In this document: positions 1-5,143 of the stretch, in pieces | Layout: every line of letters starts with the position of its first letter | Numbering within the stretch: position 1 is the stretch's first letter | NCBI GenBank assembly: GCA_965662735.1 | Contig: CBFIIU010000030.1 | Location: 1 to 6,871, forward strand | Reading direction: 5' to 3' | DNA: 6,871 nt | Source of the DNA: JAYODZ01 sp965662735 | Lineage (GTDB): Bacteria > Pseudomonadota > Alphaproteobacteria > RS24 | Notes under the pieces: model-generated | What the model was told of the DNA's origin: nothing | Database searches by the model: none | Seen by the model: only the letters and a program-made list of their open reading frames with translations | Position numbers and translations under genes: made by a program

Positions 1-485
1 CGCGCCTGCCATGTCGCGCCACGAGCGAGTGTCAGCTGCACAGAAGGGCCAATTTCGCCCATAAATTCCAAATCGGGCATGCCGGATCGCGCCCGATTAT
101 CCTCACTATCAACCGGTAAGGCTCCATTGACGCTGACATCGAGCACCAGCCGGTCGTTCTTGAACAGGTGCGCCGCCAAGCCATCATTATCAATTTGAAA
201 GTAAGTGCCGTAATATTCGAGATACGGAATAGGCAGGACGACCTGATCATCTTGATCGGCTCCTGGATAATGCGGATAGCTGGCGCCCGCCAGACCACCC
301 CCCCAACGCATATTGGACAGGACATCGCGCATGCTTTCTGCACCCGGTGTCGAGCTGGCTAGAACCACCCCATCCCCTGTTTCCAATCCATCGGCACGCG
401 CAATACCGTTCGGCCCGGCTGAGGCGATAAACGAGACCGCCATAATCACCGAAAGCATCCTCAAGACCCGACCCATCTCAACCAT
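1..485 (-). CDS. MipA/OmpV family outer-membrane protein (N-terminal part, cut by window edge)
   Basis: The open frame runs from about 485 to the left edge with no stop, giving about 161 residues. The first 31 look like a signal peptide: Arg at 6 and 9, a hydrophobic stretch MLSVIMAVSFIASAG, then an ARA|D signal-peptidase I site. The mature part matches my memory of the MipA/OmpV family (MltA-interacting protein): a GGGLAGASYPHYPGADQ start, VLPIPYLEYYGTYF, then VDSEDNRARSGMPDLE leading into GEIGPSVQL. E. coli MipA has about 248 residues, so roughly a third is missing here. It is probably a small outer-membrane barrel. E. coli MipA is reported to scaffold the lytic transglycosylase MltA with PBP1B, but many homologues have no shown role, so function is not transferred. 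The start is uncertain: in-frame ATGs lie at 509, 497, 485 and 476. I chose 485 because a G-rich stretch lies about 5 nt upstream and the signal peptide has a normal length. Confidence 0.88.
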   Translation of the reverse strand, partial: MVEMGRVLRMLSVIMAVSFIASAGPNGIARADGLETGDGVVLASSTPGAESMRDVLSNMRWGGGLAGASYPHYPGADQDDQVVLPIPYLEYYGTYFQIDNDGLAAHLFKNDRLVLDVSVNGALPVDSEDNRARSGMPDLEFMGEIGPSVQLTLARGATWQA

Positions 486-553
486 ACCAACCCCCATCCA
501 CGCAACCATTGAACCCACCCGCTCACAAACTAGTGCCCGAGGAAGACATAAGC

Positions 554-566
554 TGTCAAGTTGACA
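554..566. promoter_or_regulatory. Perfect 13-bp palindrome TGTCAAGTTGACA between divergent genes
   Basis: Six-base arms TGTCAA and TTGACA flank a single G. The site lies in the divergent gap, about 70 bp upstream of the MipA-family start and about 146 bp upstream of the WecA-family start. Each arm reads TTGACA on one strand, the consensus sigma-70 -35 hexamer, so the site could be an operator, a pair of back-to-back -35 elements, or both. On the plus strand the nearest -10-like hexamer (GATAAT, 590-595) is 23 bp away, too far for a standard promoter, and the minus strand shows no good -10 at 16-18 bp either. What is visible is the symmetry; regulator binding is inference. Confidence 0.4.
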
Positions 567-600
567 AACTTCAGAAGCTTAGCTAACCCGATAATCTAAG

Positions 601-628
601 TAGGTGTGAACCTATCTGATCGATAGGT
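601..628 (+). promoter_or_regulatory. Three-arm TAGGT/ACCTA/TAGGT element able to form alternative hairpins
   Basis: TAGGT (601-605), ACCTA (610-614) and TAGGT (624-628) are three arms of which the middle can pair with either neighbour. The left pairing has a 4-nt loop. The right pairing extends to 7 bp (ACCTATC with GATAGGT, 5-nt loop TGATC, 610-628). Mutually exclusive hairpins upstream of a gene are the layout of an attenuator or RNA switch, but the 7-bp inverted repeat could equally be a protein operator. No T-tract follows, so neither form is an obvious intrinsic terminator. GATAAT at 637-642 is a -10-like hexamer without a matching -35. Function is unknown. Confidence 0.35.
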
Positions 629-670
629 GATTGATAGATAATGGGTCAGACCTGGAGACAAAAAAGCGCT

Positions 671-677
671 GAGGGAG
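671..677 (+). promoter_or_regulatory. Strong Shine-Dalgarno (GAGGGAG) not aligned with the WecA-family frame
   Basis: GAGGGAG lies 8 nt before ATG 686, which is ideal spacing. ATG 686 opens a 15-codon frame rather than the transferase frame. The transferase starts at GTG 712 and ATG 718 lie 34 and 40 nt after this site and have no purine-rich site of their own. This is therefore either the site of a short leader ORF or the true site of the transferase, reached through a one-base frame change. Confidence 0.55.
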
Positions 678-685
678 CATCGCGC

Positions 686-733
686 ATGTCCAATGATATG
701 ACAAATTTTTTGTGCACATGTCAGAGCATTTGA
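686..733 (+). CDS. Possible 15-codon leader ORF overlapping the WecA-family start
   Basis: ATG 686 to TGA 731-733 encodes MSNDMTNFLCTCQSI. It has the best ribosome binding site in the area (GAGGGAG, 8 nt upstream). Its stop lies 13-21 nt beyond the transferase starts at 718 and 712, so a terminating ribosome could back up and re-initiate (translational coupling). It also contains A AAT TTT (703-709) in its own frame, the X XXY YYZ pattern of -1 slippery sites. A -1 shift there enters the transferase frame and gives MSNDMTNFFVHMSEHL. The same fusion would arise if the T6 run (706-711) were T7 in the genome. Coding by this short ORF itself is unproven; it may only mark the real N-terminus of the transferase. 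Confidence 0.35.
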   Translation: MSNDMTNFLCTCQSI

Positions 734-1806
734 CACTGTTTTCCATCATTCAAGCCCTGGCAATGGGGGCGGCCCTTGTCGGCTTGTTCGTGCTCGTTCT
801 TGGGCCGCTGGCGCACCGACTTCAGCTCGTTGATCGCCCCGGTGGGCGCAAACATCATACGGGCAATATTCCGCTCATTGGAGGCCCGGCCCTCGCTTTG
901 ATGCTGCTGACCCTGCCCCTGTTTTCGGGCATTCCCAATCCAGGCTGGCTGATCATGGGCGGTATGGTGTTGGTCATCACCGGTATTGCCGATGATCGCT
1001 GGCAGCTCTCGGCTTCCTTTAAATTATTGGTCCAGCTACTCGCCGCGGCGATTGCGGTGATTGGCGGCGGAGCCGTTGTAACCAATTTTGGCCTATTTTT
1101 CGGCGAGGACATTACCGGCTCCTATGTCACGGGGATGGTTTTTTCGGTGATTGCCTTAACGGGCATGATCAACGCCTTTAATATGATCGACGGCATTGAT
1201 GGGCTGGCCGCAAGCTTAGCCACCTTCACCCTGACCTGTTTGATGGTGCTCGTCGTTTATTTAAACGGACAGGCCACCCCCTTCTTCATCCATGTCAGCT
1301 TAGCGCTTATTGGCGGCTTATGCGCTTTCCTTGTCTTTAACCTCGGGTTTATTCCTGGACGCAAAATATTCCTCGGCGATAGCGGCAGCATGCTGATCGG
1401 GCTGATGGTGGGCGTATTGCTCATTAAAGCGAGCGAGGGCGCGCTTGATCATGGCCAGCGGCCTTTTCCGACCGCCATGGTGCTGTGGATTACGGCGGTT
1501 CCCGTCATGGATACCGTTTCCTTGATCTTCCGCCGACTGGCGCGCGGGGTCTCACCTTTCTCGCCCGACCGCACACATTTTCACCACCTCATCATGCAAG
1601 CGGGCGCCACGCCCCGACAGACCTTAGGCATTATCTTATTGGTTGCATGTGCGATGGCCGGCGCAGGCTGGGGGATTACAAGCCTATTTGGTTCATCCCT
1701 GAGCATTATACTCTGGGCGGCCATCTTTCTGAGCTATCTTGTTATGTCGATCATGGTCGGGCGAAAATTGCGCAAAACCGCATCTGCATCGAAACTTTCT
1801 GCATAG
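712..1806 (+). CDS. wecA: WecA-family undecaprenyl-phosphate GlcNAc-1-phosphate transferase
   Basis: This is a polytopic inner-membrane enzyme that transfers a sugar-1-phosphate, probably GlcNAc-1-P from UDP-GlcNAc, to undecaprenyl phosphate. That is the first step of a lipid-linked glycan such as O-antigen. The 364 residues show about ten or eleven hydrophobic segments and the family motifs in order: VDRPGGRKHHTGNIPLIGG (40-58), the Asp pair ADD (93-95), NAFNMIDGIDGL (154-165, with D160 and D163), FLGDSGS (220-226), PVMDT (264-268) and the cytoplasmic RTHFHH loop (287-292). The HxHH motif separates WecA/TarO types from MraY. Length agrees with E. coli WecA (about 367). The exact sugar cannot be read from sequence. 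The GTG at 712 (or ATG at 718) has no ribosome binding site; an in-frame stop lies at 694-696. A good site upstream is one base out of frame, so the N-terminus may be longer. Confidence 0.88.
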   Translation: MHMSEHLTLFSIIQALAMGAALVGLFVLVLGPLAHRLQLVDRPGGRKHHTGNIPLIGGPALALMLLTLPLFSGIPNPGWLIMGGMVLVITGIADDRWQLSASFKLLVQLLAAAIAVIGGGAVVTNFGLFFGEDITGSYVTGMVFSVIALTGMINAFNMIDGIDGLAASLATFTLTCLMVLVVYLNGQATPFFIHVSLALIGGLCAFLVFNLGFIPGRKIFLGDSGSMLIGLMVGVLLIKASEGALDHGQRPFPTAMVLWITAVPVMDTVSLIFRRLARGVSPFSPDRTHFHHLIMQAGATPRQTLGIILLVACAMAGAGWGITSLFGSSLSIILWAAIFLSYLVMSIMVGRKLRKTASASKLSA

Positions 1807-1895
1807 ATGTCCATGGATTAACTCCGTGACCCGACCGGTACGCTGCGGAAAAAACTTCCAATAGGCGTGTCATTGAGCAGTGGCCTTCAACCACG

Positions 1896-1910
1896 CAACT
1901 TGATAAGTTG
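1896..1910. promoter_or_regulatory. Inverted repeat CAACTT-GAT-AAGTTG between the transferase gene and lptD
   Basis: Perfect 6-base arms flank a 3-nt centre, 140 bp upstream of the lptD start and 90 bp after the transferase stop. No T-tract follows on either strand, so it is not a convincing terminator. A small operator is possible. Apart from this and the 17-bp repeats, I see no gene or clear promoter in 1807-2049. Confidence 0.25.
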
Positions 1911-1965
1911 TCGATGAAAATTGATGTGATGATGTGTAACTGCATGGGCGTAGCACAGGCAAACA

Positions 1966-2033
1966 ACATAGCATCTCGACCGACATAGCATCGCGACAGA
2001 GTTAGCATCGCGACAGAAGTGGCATCGTGAAAA
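1966..2033 (+). repeat. Degenerate 17-bp tandem repeat (4 units) just upstream of lptD
   Basis: Units at 1966-1982, 1983-1999, 2000-2016 and 2017-2033 share the core AGCATCGCGAC. Unit 2 is ACATAGCATCGCGACAG. Unit 3 differs from it at two positions, unit 1 also at two (near its centre and end), and unit 4 is the most diverged. Units are directly adjacent with no spacers, so this is not a CRISPR array. Units 2 and 3 contain the palindrome TCGCGA. The array touches the lptD ribosome binding site, placing it in the 5' leader or promoter region. Repeated operators or simple slippage expansion are both possible. Confidence 0.8.
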
Positions 2034-2039
2034 GAGGGG
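2033..2039 (+). promoter_or_regulatory. Ribosome binding site of lptD (AGAGGGG)
   Basis: AGAGGGG lies 10 nt before ATG 2050. The later in-frame ATG at 2119, which would give a shorter signal peptide, is preceded by a pyrimidine-rich sequence with no such site. This decides for 2050. Confidence 0.55.
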
Positions 2040-2049
2040 CATCAAACGA

Positions 2050-4236
2050 ATGACGAGTTTGCTGGATATTAAGAGCATTAACCCACACGACGCCCCCGAA
2101 ATCACCTATCTACGCATTATGCGCAAAAGGCTAGCTTTTATGACATTGGCCGGGACCGCTCTCACATTTTCTTTCTTAGCTGCGTCGAGCCTCTCTTCTG
2201 TTCAAGGCCAGGAAGCACCCTCAATTGAGGCTGATGAGCTGCGGATGGATCAAGCGAGCGGCGCGACCACGGCGCAAGGCAATGTGATCGTGCAGTTCGA
2301 CAATACAAGCTTGAGAGCGGACCAGCTGATCTGGGCAAATGACGAAATTGATGCCAAGGGTGACGTGTCCGTGGATCGTGGCAATGGTCTGTCGGTGACA
2401 GCAGATCAGGCGACATTGGACGGCACCCTTAAAAAGGGGCGACTGCAATCTGCGCAGGTTAATTTGCCGAATGACGCTACGCTGCGAGCCGATACAGTGG
2501 ACTATCACGCCGGCGCACAAACCACACTCAACGATGCGAGCTATACAGCCTGCCGCCGATGCGAGACGGGCGACCCACAATGGCAAGTCCGTTCGAGCGA
2601 AGCCGTTCACGATGAAACCACTGAGACGATCAGCTCGTGGCACAATCGCATCGAGCTGGGCGGTATCCCTGTCCTCTATATCCCTTATCTGGCCCATCCG
2701 AGCCCCAATGTGCGCAAGCGCAGCGGTTTTCTGGCTCCCGAATTGGGCAATGATGGGCGGCTCGGTGCCTACATCACGACACCTTACTTTTTTAACCTCG
2801 CGCCTAATTATGACCTGACCGTGAAGCCTCAAATGACCCGCGATGAGGGGCTCGTTCTGGAGACCGATTGGCGTCACCTCACCAATCACGGCAGCTATGA
2901 GTTGGCGCTATATGGGAATGCCCCCCAAGATGAATTGGCGACCATTGATGGCGATCACGCCTTTCGCGGTGGCATTATGGGCAAAGGGGCTTTTAGCGCA
3001 GGAACAACCGAGCTGAATTTTGTGATTGAAGAGCCAACCGATGATTTGTTTTTCGACCGCTACCGCATCAGCGACGCCACGAGTTTTAACAACAAGCTTA
3101 ATTTATCGAAAGGATATTCAGGCGGCGCCGGCGAAGGGACGGTTCGGGTCGATGTCAGTCAATATCGCTATATCAATGACACCGTATCCGAGGGGCGCGT
3201 GCACGACATTGCGCCTTATCTCCAGCATCTCCATCGTTTTGATGGGGCCGTTTGGGGCGGGCAAGTGCAACTGAAAAATACGGTCAAGCATACGCGCCGG
3301 GATTTTGGGCTAAACCTCACAGAGCTGTCGTCGCAAGTGTTGTGGTCCAAGAAACGCATTGCATCCAACGGCACGGTTTGGACGATGACCAATCAAAGCG
3401 AGCTTAATCACTTCGACTATCAAGTCGCAGCCGATCAAACCCGACCCGGCACGGCAGAGAATGATACCTTTGTATCGAACGTCACCGCGATCAATGCTGA
3501 ATACCCGCTCATCCGGTTTGGGCCGACCGCCACGCAACGCCTCGCACCGCGTATGCAAGTGGTCGGTGTAGCCTCCGATCGCAATCTTCAGACCCAATAT
3601 TTGCGGAGTGATGTCGCCCGCGATCTCTCGGCGACCGATCTATTTCAAATTAATGCAGCCGGCTCGGAGCTAAGCCGAGCCAATTTAGGCCTTGCTTATT
3701 CGCTCGCCCATCATTCGGGTGTGACGGTCGAATTTTTCGTCGGTCAATCCTATAATCTTGCGAGCGAGACCTATGCCGAGGCGACAGGATATGGCGAAGA
3801 TGATTCTAATCTCGTAACCGAGACCCAAATCAGCTATCGCAGCCTATTGCTCAATAATACATTGCGCATTGACCAATCGAGTGGCGATATCTTACGCCAT
3901 CGGACATCGCTCCGTTTTGACGCCGCGCCCATCGCAGTTCAGGCCCAGTATAATTTTTACGAGCAGGGCCAGATCGGTGCCGAGCGCGAGGAATTAAATA
4001 TTGAGGGCGAGCTCAAACTAGCGTCGAACTGGTTTGTGCGCGGAAAACGCCTCGAAAATCTTGAGACCAATGAGATGGTGCGCGAATTCGCTGGCTTATC
4101 CTACCGAGACGAATGCACTGACATTGAGTTACGTTACACCAAAGACAATACACAAATTGGCGCTTTGCCGCCTTCAAGCTCGATCATGCTTTTCATCAAT
4201 TTGAAGACGCTCGGCGGCGTGAGCCGCGATCGATAA
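2050..4236 (+). CDS. lptD: LPS-assembly protein LptD (OstA/Imp)
   Basis: LptD is the outer-membrane porin-like protein that, with the lipoprotein LptE, inserts lipopolysaccharide into the outer leaflet at the end of the Lpt pathway. The 728 residues contain a signal sequence (MRKRLAFMTLAGTALTFSFL from residue 24, likely cut near VQG|QEAP). A periplasmic OstA-type jellyroll domain follows (about 57-165, with IEADELRMD, ATTAQGNV and LRADQLIW), then a long beta-barrel. The link to the barrel, ISSWHNRIELGGIPVLYIPY then PNVRKRSGFLAPELG, is characteristic of the family. Only three Cys are visible: C168 and C171 (CxxC) and C689. This suggests one interdomain disulfide instead of the two in E. coli LptD. 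The chosen start leaves an unusual 23-residue extension ahead of the signal peptide; ATG 2119 would remove it but lacks a ribosome binding site. The C-terminus ends inside a 24-bp tandem repeat. The neighbours here are not the usual surA, pdxA, rsmA or lptG. Confidence 0.95.
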   Translation: MTSLLDIKSINPHDAPEITYLRIMRKRLAFMTLAGTALTFSFLAASSLSSVQGQEAPSIEADELRMDQASGATTAQGNVIVQFDNTSLRADQLIWANDEIDAKGDVSVDRGNGLSVTADQATLDGTLKKGRLQSAQVNLPNDATLRADTVDYHAGAQTTLNDASYTACRRCETGDPQWQVRSSEAVHDETTETISSWHNRIELGGIPVLYIPYLAHPSPNVRKRSGFLAPELGNDGRLGAYITTPYFFNLAPNYDLTVKPQMTRDEGLVLETDWRHLTNHGSYELALYGNAPQDELATIDGDHAFRGGIMGKGAFSAGTTELNFVIEEPTDDLFFDRYRISDATSFNNKLNLSKGYSGGAGEGTVRVDVSQYRYINDTVSEGRVHDIAPYLQHLHRFDGAVWGGQVQLKNTVKHTRRDFGLNLTELSSQVLWSKKRIASNGTVWTMTNQSELNHFDYQVAADQTRPGTAENDTFVSNVTAINAEYPLIRFGPTATQRLAPRMQVVGVASDRNLQTQYLRSDVARDLSATDLFQINAAGSELSRANLGLAYSLAHHSGVTVEFFVGQSYNLASETYAEATGYGEDDSNLVTETQISYRSLLLNNTLRIDQSSGDILRHRTSLRFDAAPIAVQAQYNFYEQGQIGAEREELNIEGELKLASNWFVRGKRLENLETNEMVREFAGLSYRDECTDIELRYTKDNTQIGALPPSSSIMLFINLKTLGGVSRDR

Positions 4237-4296
4237 AGAGGCGTGAGCCGCGATCGATAAAGAGGCGTGAGCCGCGATCGGTAAAGCGGCGTGAGG
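4216..4296 (+). repeat. 24-bp tandem repeat (about 3.4 copies) straddling the lptD stop codon
   Basis: Copies lie at 4216-4239, 4240-4263 (identical) and 4264-4287 (two differences). A fourth copy beginning at 4288 matches for about 8 bases before diverging. The unit starts GGCGTGAGCC and ends ATAAAGA. It is exactly eight codons long and in phase with lptD, reading G-V-S-R-D-R-stop-R. Copy 1 therefore supplies the last six residues and stop of LptD, and copies 2 and 3 place two further in-frame TAA codons behind it. In RNA each unit can fold GGC-GUGA-GCC, a small stem with a GNRA-type loop; in copy 1 the stem extends to 5 bp (4214-4227). Recent duplication is likely because copies 1 and 2 are identical. 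Confidence 0.92.
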
Positions 4297-4303
4297 CGCC
4301 TTT
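4283..4303. terminator. Terminator-like hairpin between lptD and the convergent NIF3-like gene
   Basis: The arms GGCG (4288-4291) and CGCC (4297-4300) flank TGAGG. The outer AAA (4283-4285) can pair with TTT (4301-4303) across a 2-nt bulge. On the plus strand it runs into TTTATTT, as in an intrinsic terminator for lptD. On the minus strand it is followed at short distance by TTT just after the stop of the facing gene. The short stem makes this a modest call. The fourth copy of the 24-bp repeat appears to form the hairpin. Confidence 0.45.
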
Positions 4304-4637
4304 ATTTGGGGGGCGCGAGGCGCTCGAAAATGTCGAAAGCCGGCTCCTCATACGGGTGGGCGTGTCGCAAGGCGGTGATGACCTCGGATAATCGCGCCCT
4401 TGGAACCAGCATTTCAATGCGCCATTCCTCAACCCGCTCAAGCGTATGGGGGCTGCCTAAGAAAGGCGCGCTGCCGGCAAGTGGGCGGAACTGGCCGTAG
4501 CCGGGTTGTTCGAAAGCGCAGCAGTCATACAATCCTTGGCCACCGGCCCCGGCCGCAAAAACCGCCTGTTTAACGGGCTCGCGATAGGCATCGGGCACGA
4601 ACATGACGAGTTTCAGTTGATCATCACTCTCGGACAT
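4302..4637 (-). CDS. Stand-alone NIF3/YqfO-type (CutA1-like) domain protein
   Basis: The product has 111 residues. It resembles the extra domain inserted in long NIF3/YqfO proteins, which also occurs alone as a protein of about 100-110 residues. Visible marks are LKLVMFVPDAYREPVKQAVFAAGAG (9-33), YDCCAF (37-42), GQFRPL (48-53), an amphipathic RIEMLVPRARLSEVITAL stretch and the C-terminal signature HPYEEPAFDI (94-103). The dinuclear-metal NIF3 core is absent, so this is the accessory domain only. It is expected to be soluble and cytoplasmic; its biochemical role is not established. The start is ATG 4637: GAGGAGG lies 5 nt upstream, while an in-frame ATG at 4661 would place that site inside the coding region. 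It is divergent from the SMR transporter, with 89 bp between starts, and convergent with lptD. Confidence 0.8.
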   Translation of the reverse strand: MSESDDQLKLVMFVPDAYREPVKQAVFAAGAGGQGLYDCCAFEQPGYGQFRPLAGSAPFLGSPHTLERVEEWRIEMLVPRARLSEVITALRHAHPYEEPAFDIFERLAPPK

Positions 4638-4642
4638 ACCGA

Positions 4643-4649
4643 CCTCCTC
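4643..4649 (-). promoter_or_regulatory. Ribosome binding site of the NIF3-like gene (GAGGAGG)
   Basis: GAGGAGG on the minus strand lies 5 nt before ATG 4637 and fixes that start over the upstream in-frame ATG at 4661. Confidence 0.75.
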
Positions 4650-4726
4650 ACCGACGTTCATTTAAACTAAGCTTGCGCCCTTCTCGAACACTCGTAACAT
4701 ACACACACTATACGAAGAGACATAAC

Positions 4727-5065
4727 ATGCATTGGTCCATTTACTTAATGATCGCTATCGTCGCTGAGGTTCTAGGCACCTCCGCATTGAAGTTATCCGA
4801 TGGCTTCACCCGCCCTATCCCCTTAATCGTTATGGCCGTGTGTTTCGCGATCGCATTTTTCGCTCTGTCGGTCGTGATTCGTTCCATTCCTGTGGGACTG
4901 ATTTATGCGATGTGGTCGGGCTTGGGCATTGTTCTGATTTCTCTGATCGGTCGGTTTATTTTTAACCAAACCATAGATACCGCAGGCCTCGCAGGCATCA
5001 GCCTGATCGTCGCGGGCGTTGTTGTGATCGGTGTTTTTTCCAATAGCTTAAACTCAGGATCCTAA
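4727..5065 (+). CDS. EmrE/Qac-type small multidrug resistance (SMR) transporter
   Basis: This 112-residue inner-membrane protein has four hydrophobic segments, as in the SMR family, whose members work as antiparallel dimers exchanging protons for cationic compounds. The key residues fall at EmrE numbering: E14 within AEVLGTSALK (the substrate/proton site), Y60, W63, and G65/G67 in YAMWSGLGIVLIS. GFTRPIP matches EmrE's GFTRLWP loop. The WSGLG motif, rather than the WTGIG of SugE/Gdx guanidinium exporters, argues for the multidrug subtype. EmrE Y4 and Y40 are Ser and Phe here, so substrate range may differ. The start is ATG 4727, with GAAGAGA 6 nt upstream; a longer frame from TTG 4673 has no support. 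It is transcribed away from the NIF3-like gene and followed by a hairpin. Confidence 0.93.
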   Translation: MHWSIYLMIAIVAEVLGTSALKLSDGFTRPIPLIVMAVCFAIAFFALSVVIRSIPVGLIYAMWSGLGIVLISLIGRFIFNQTIDTAGLAGISLIVAGVVVIGVFSNSLNSGS

Positions 5066-5068
5066 AAT

Positions 5069-5104
5069 AAAGGGCAGAGGCTCGAGACACCTCTCTCGAC
5101 CTTT
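5069..5104. terminator. Probable bidirectional terminator between convergent genes
   Basis: Outer arms AAAGG (5069-5073) and CCTTT (5100-5104) and inner arms AGAGG (5076-5080) and CCTCT (5090-5094) form an interrupted hairpin with a 9-nt loop. It starts 3 nt after the transporter stop and lies 40 nt beyond the stop of the facing minus-strand gene, where a shared terminator is expected. The internal loop is asymmetric (2 versus 5 nt) and the T-run is short, so strength is uncertain. Confidence 0.5.
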
Positions 5105-5143
5105 CATTGAGTCCTCACTCCGGCCCAGCCTGGATCACCACAA

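Noticed and set aside
32..343. 103-residue minus-strand frame at the left edge
   Set aside because: The overlapping minus-strand frame in another phase (1-485) has a signal peptide and clear MipA/OmpV motifs.
561..595. Sigma-70 promoter TTGACA ... GATAAT
   Set aside because: The spacer is 23 bp, well outside 16-18 bp, so it is not listed as a promoter.
1841..1856. Terminator after the transferase gene (CCGGTACGCTGCGG then six A)
   Set aside because: The stem is 3 bp and the homopolymer is A, not T, on the coding strand.
1966..2033. CRISPR-like array
   Set aside because: The 17-bp units are contiguous with no spacers and are degenerate, so it is a simple tandem repeat.
2221..2889. 222-residue open frame on the minus strand inside lptD
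   Set aside because: It is antisense to a strongly recognised lptD domain, its translation resembles no family, and it reflects codon bias of the real gene.
4196..4441. Minus-strand frame with a repeated octapeptide (RGSRLFID-like)
   Set aside because: The repeat is only the 24-bp DNA repeat read backwards, the frame overlaps the NIF3-like gene out of phase, and there is no ribosome binding site evidence.
4673..4700. Promoter TTGCGC - TAACAT for the SMR transporter
   Set aside because: The -35 match is poor and the spacer is 16 bp; evidence is too weak to list as a feature.
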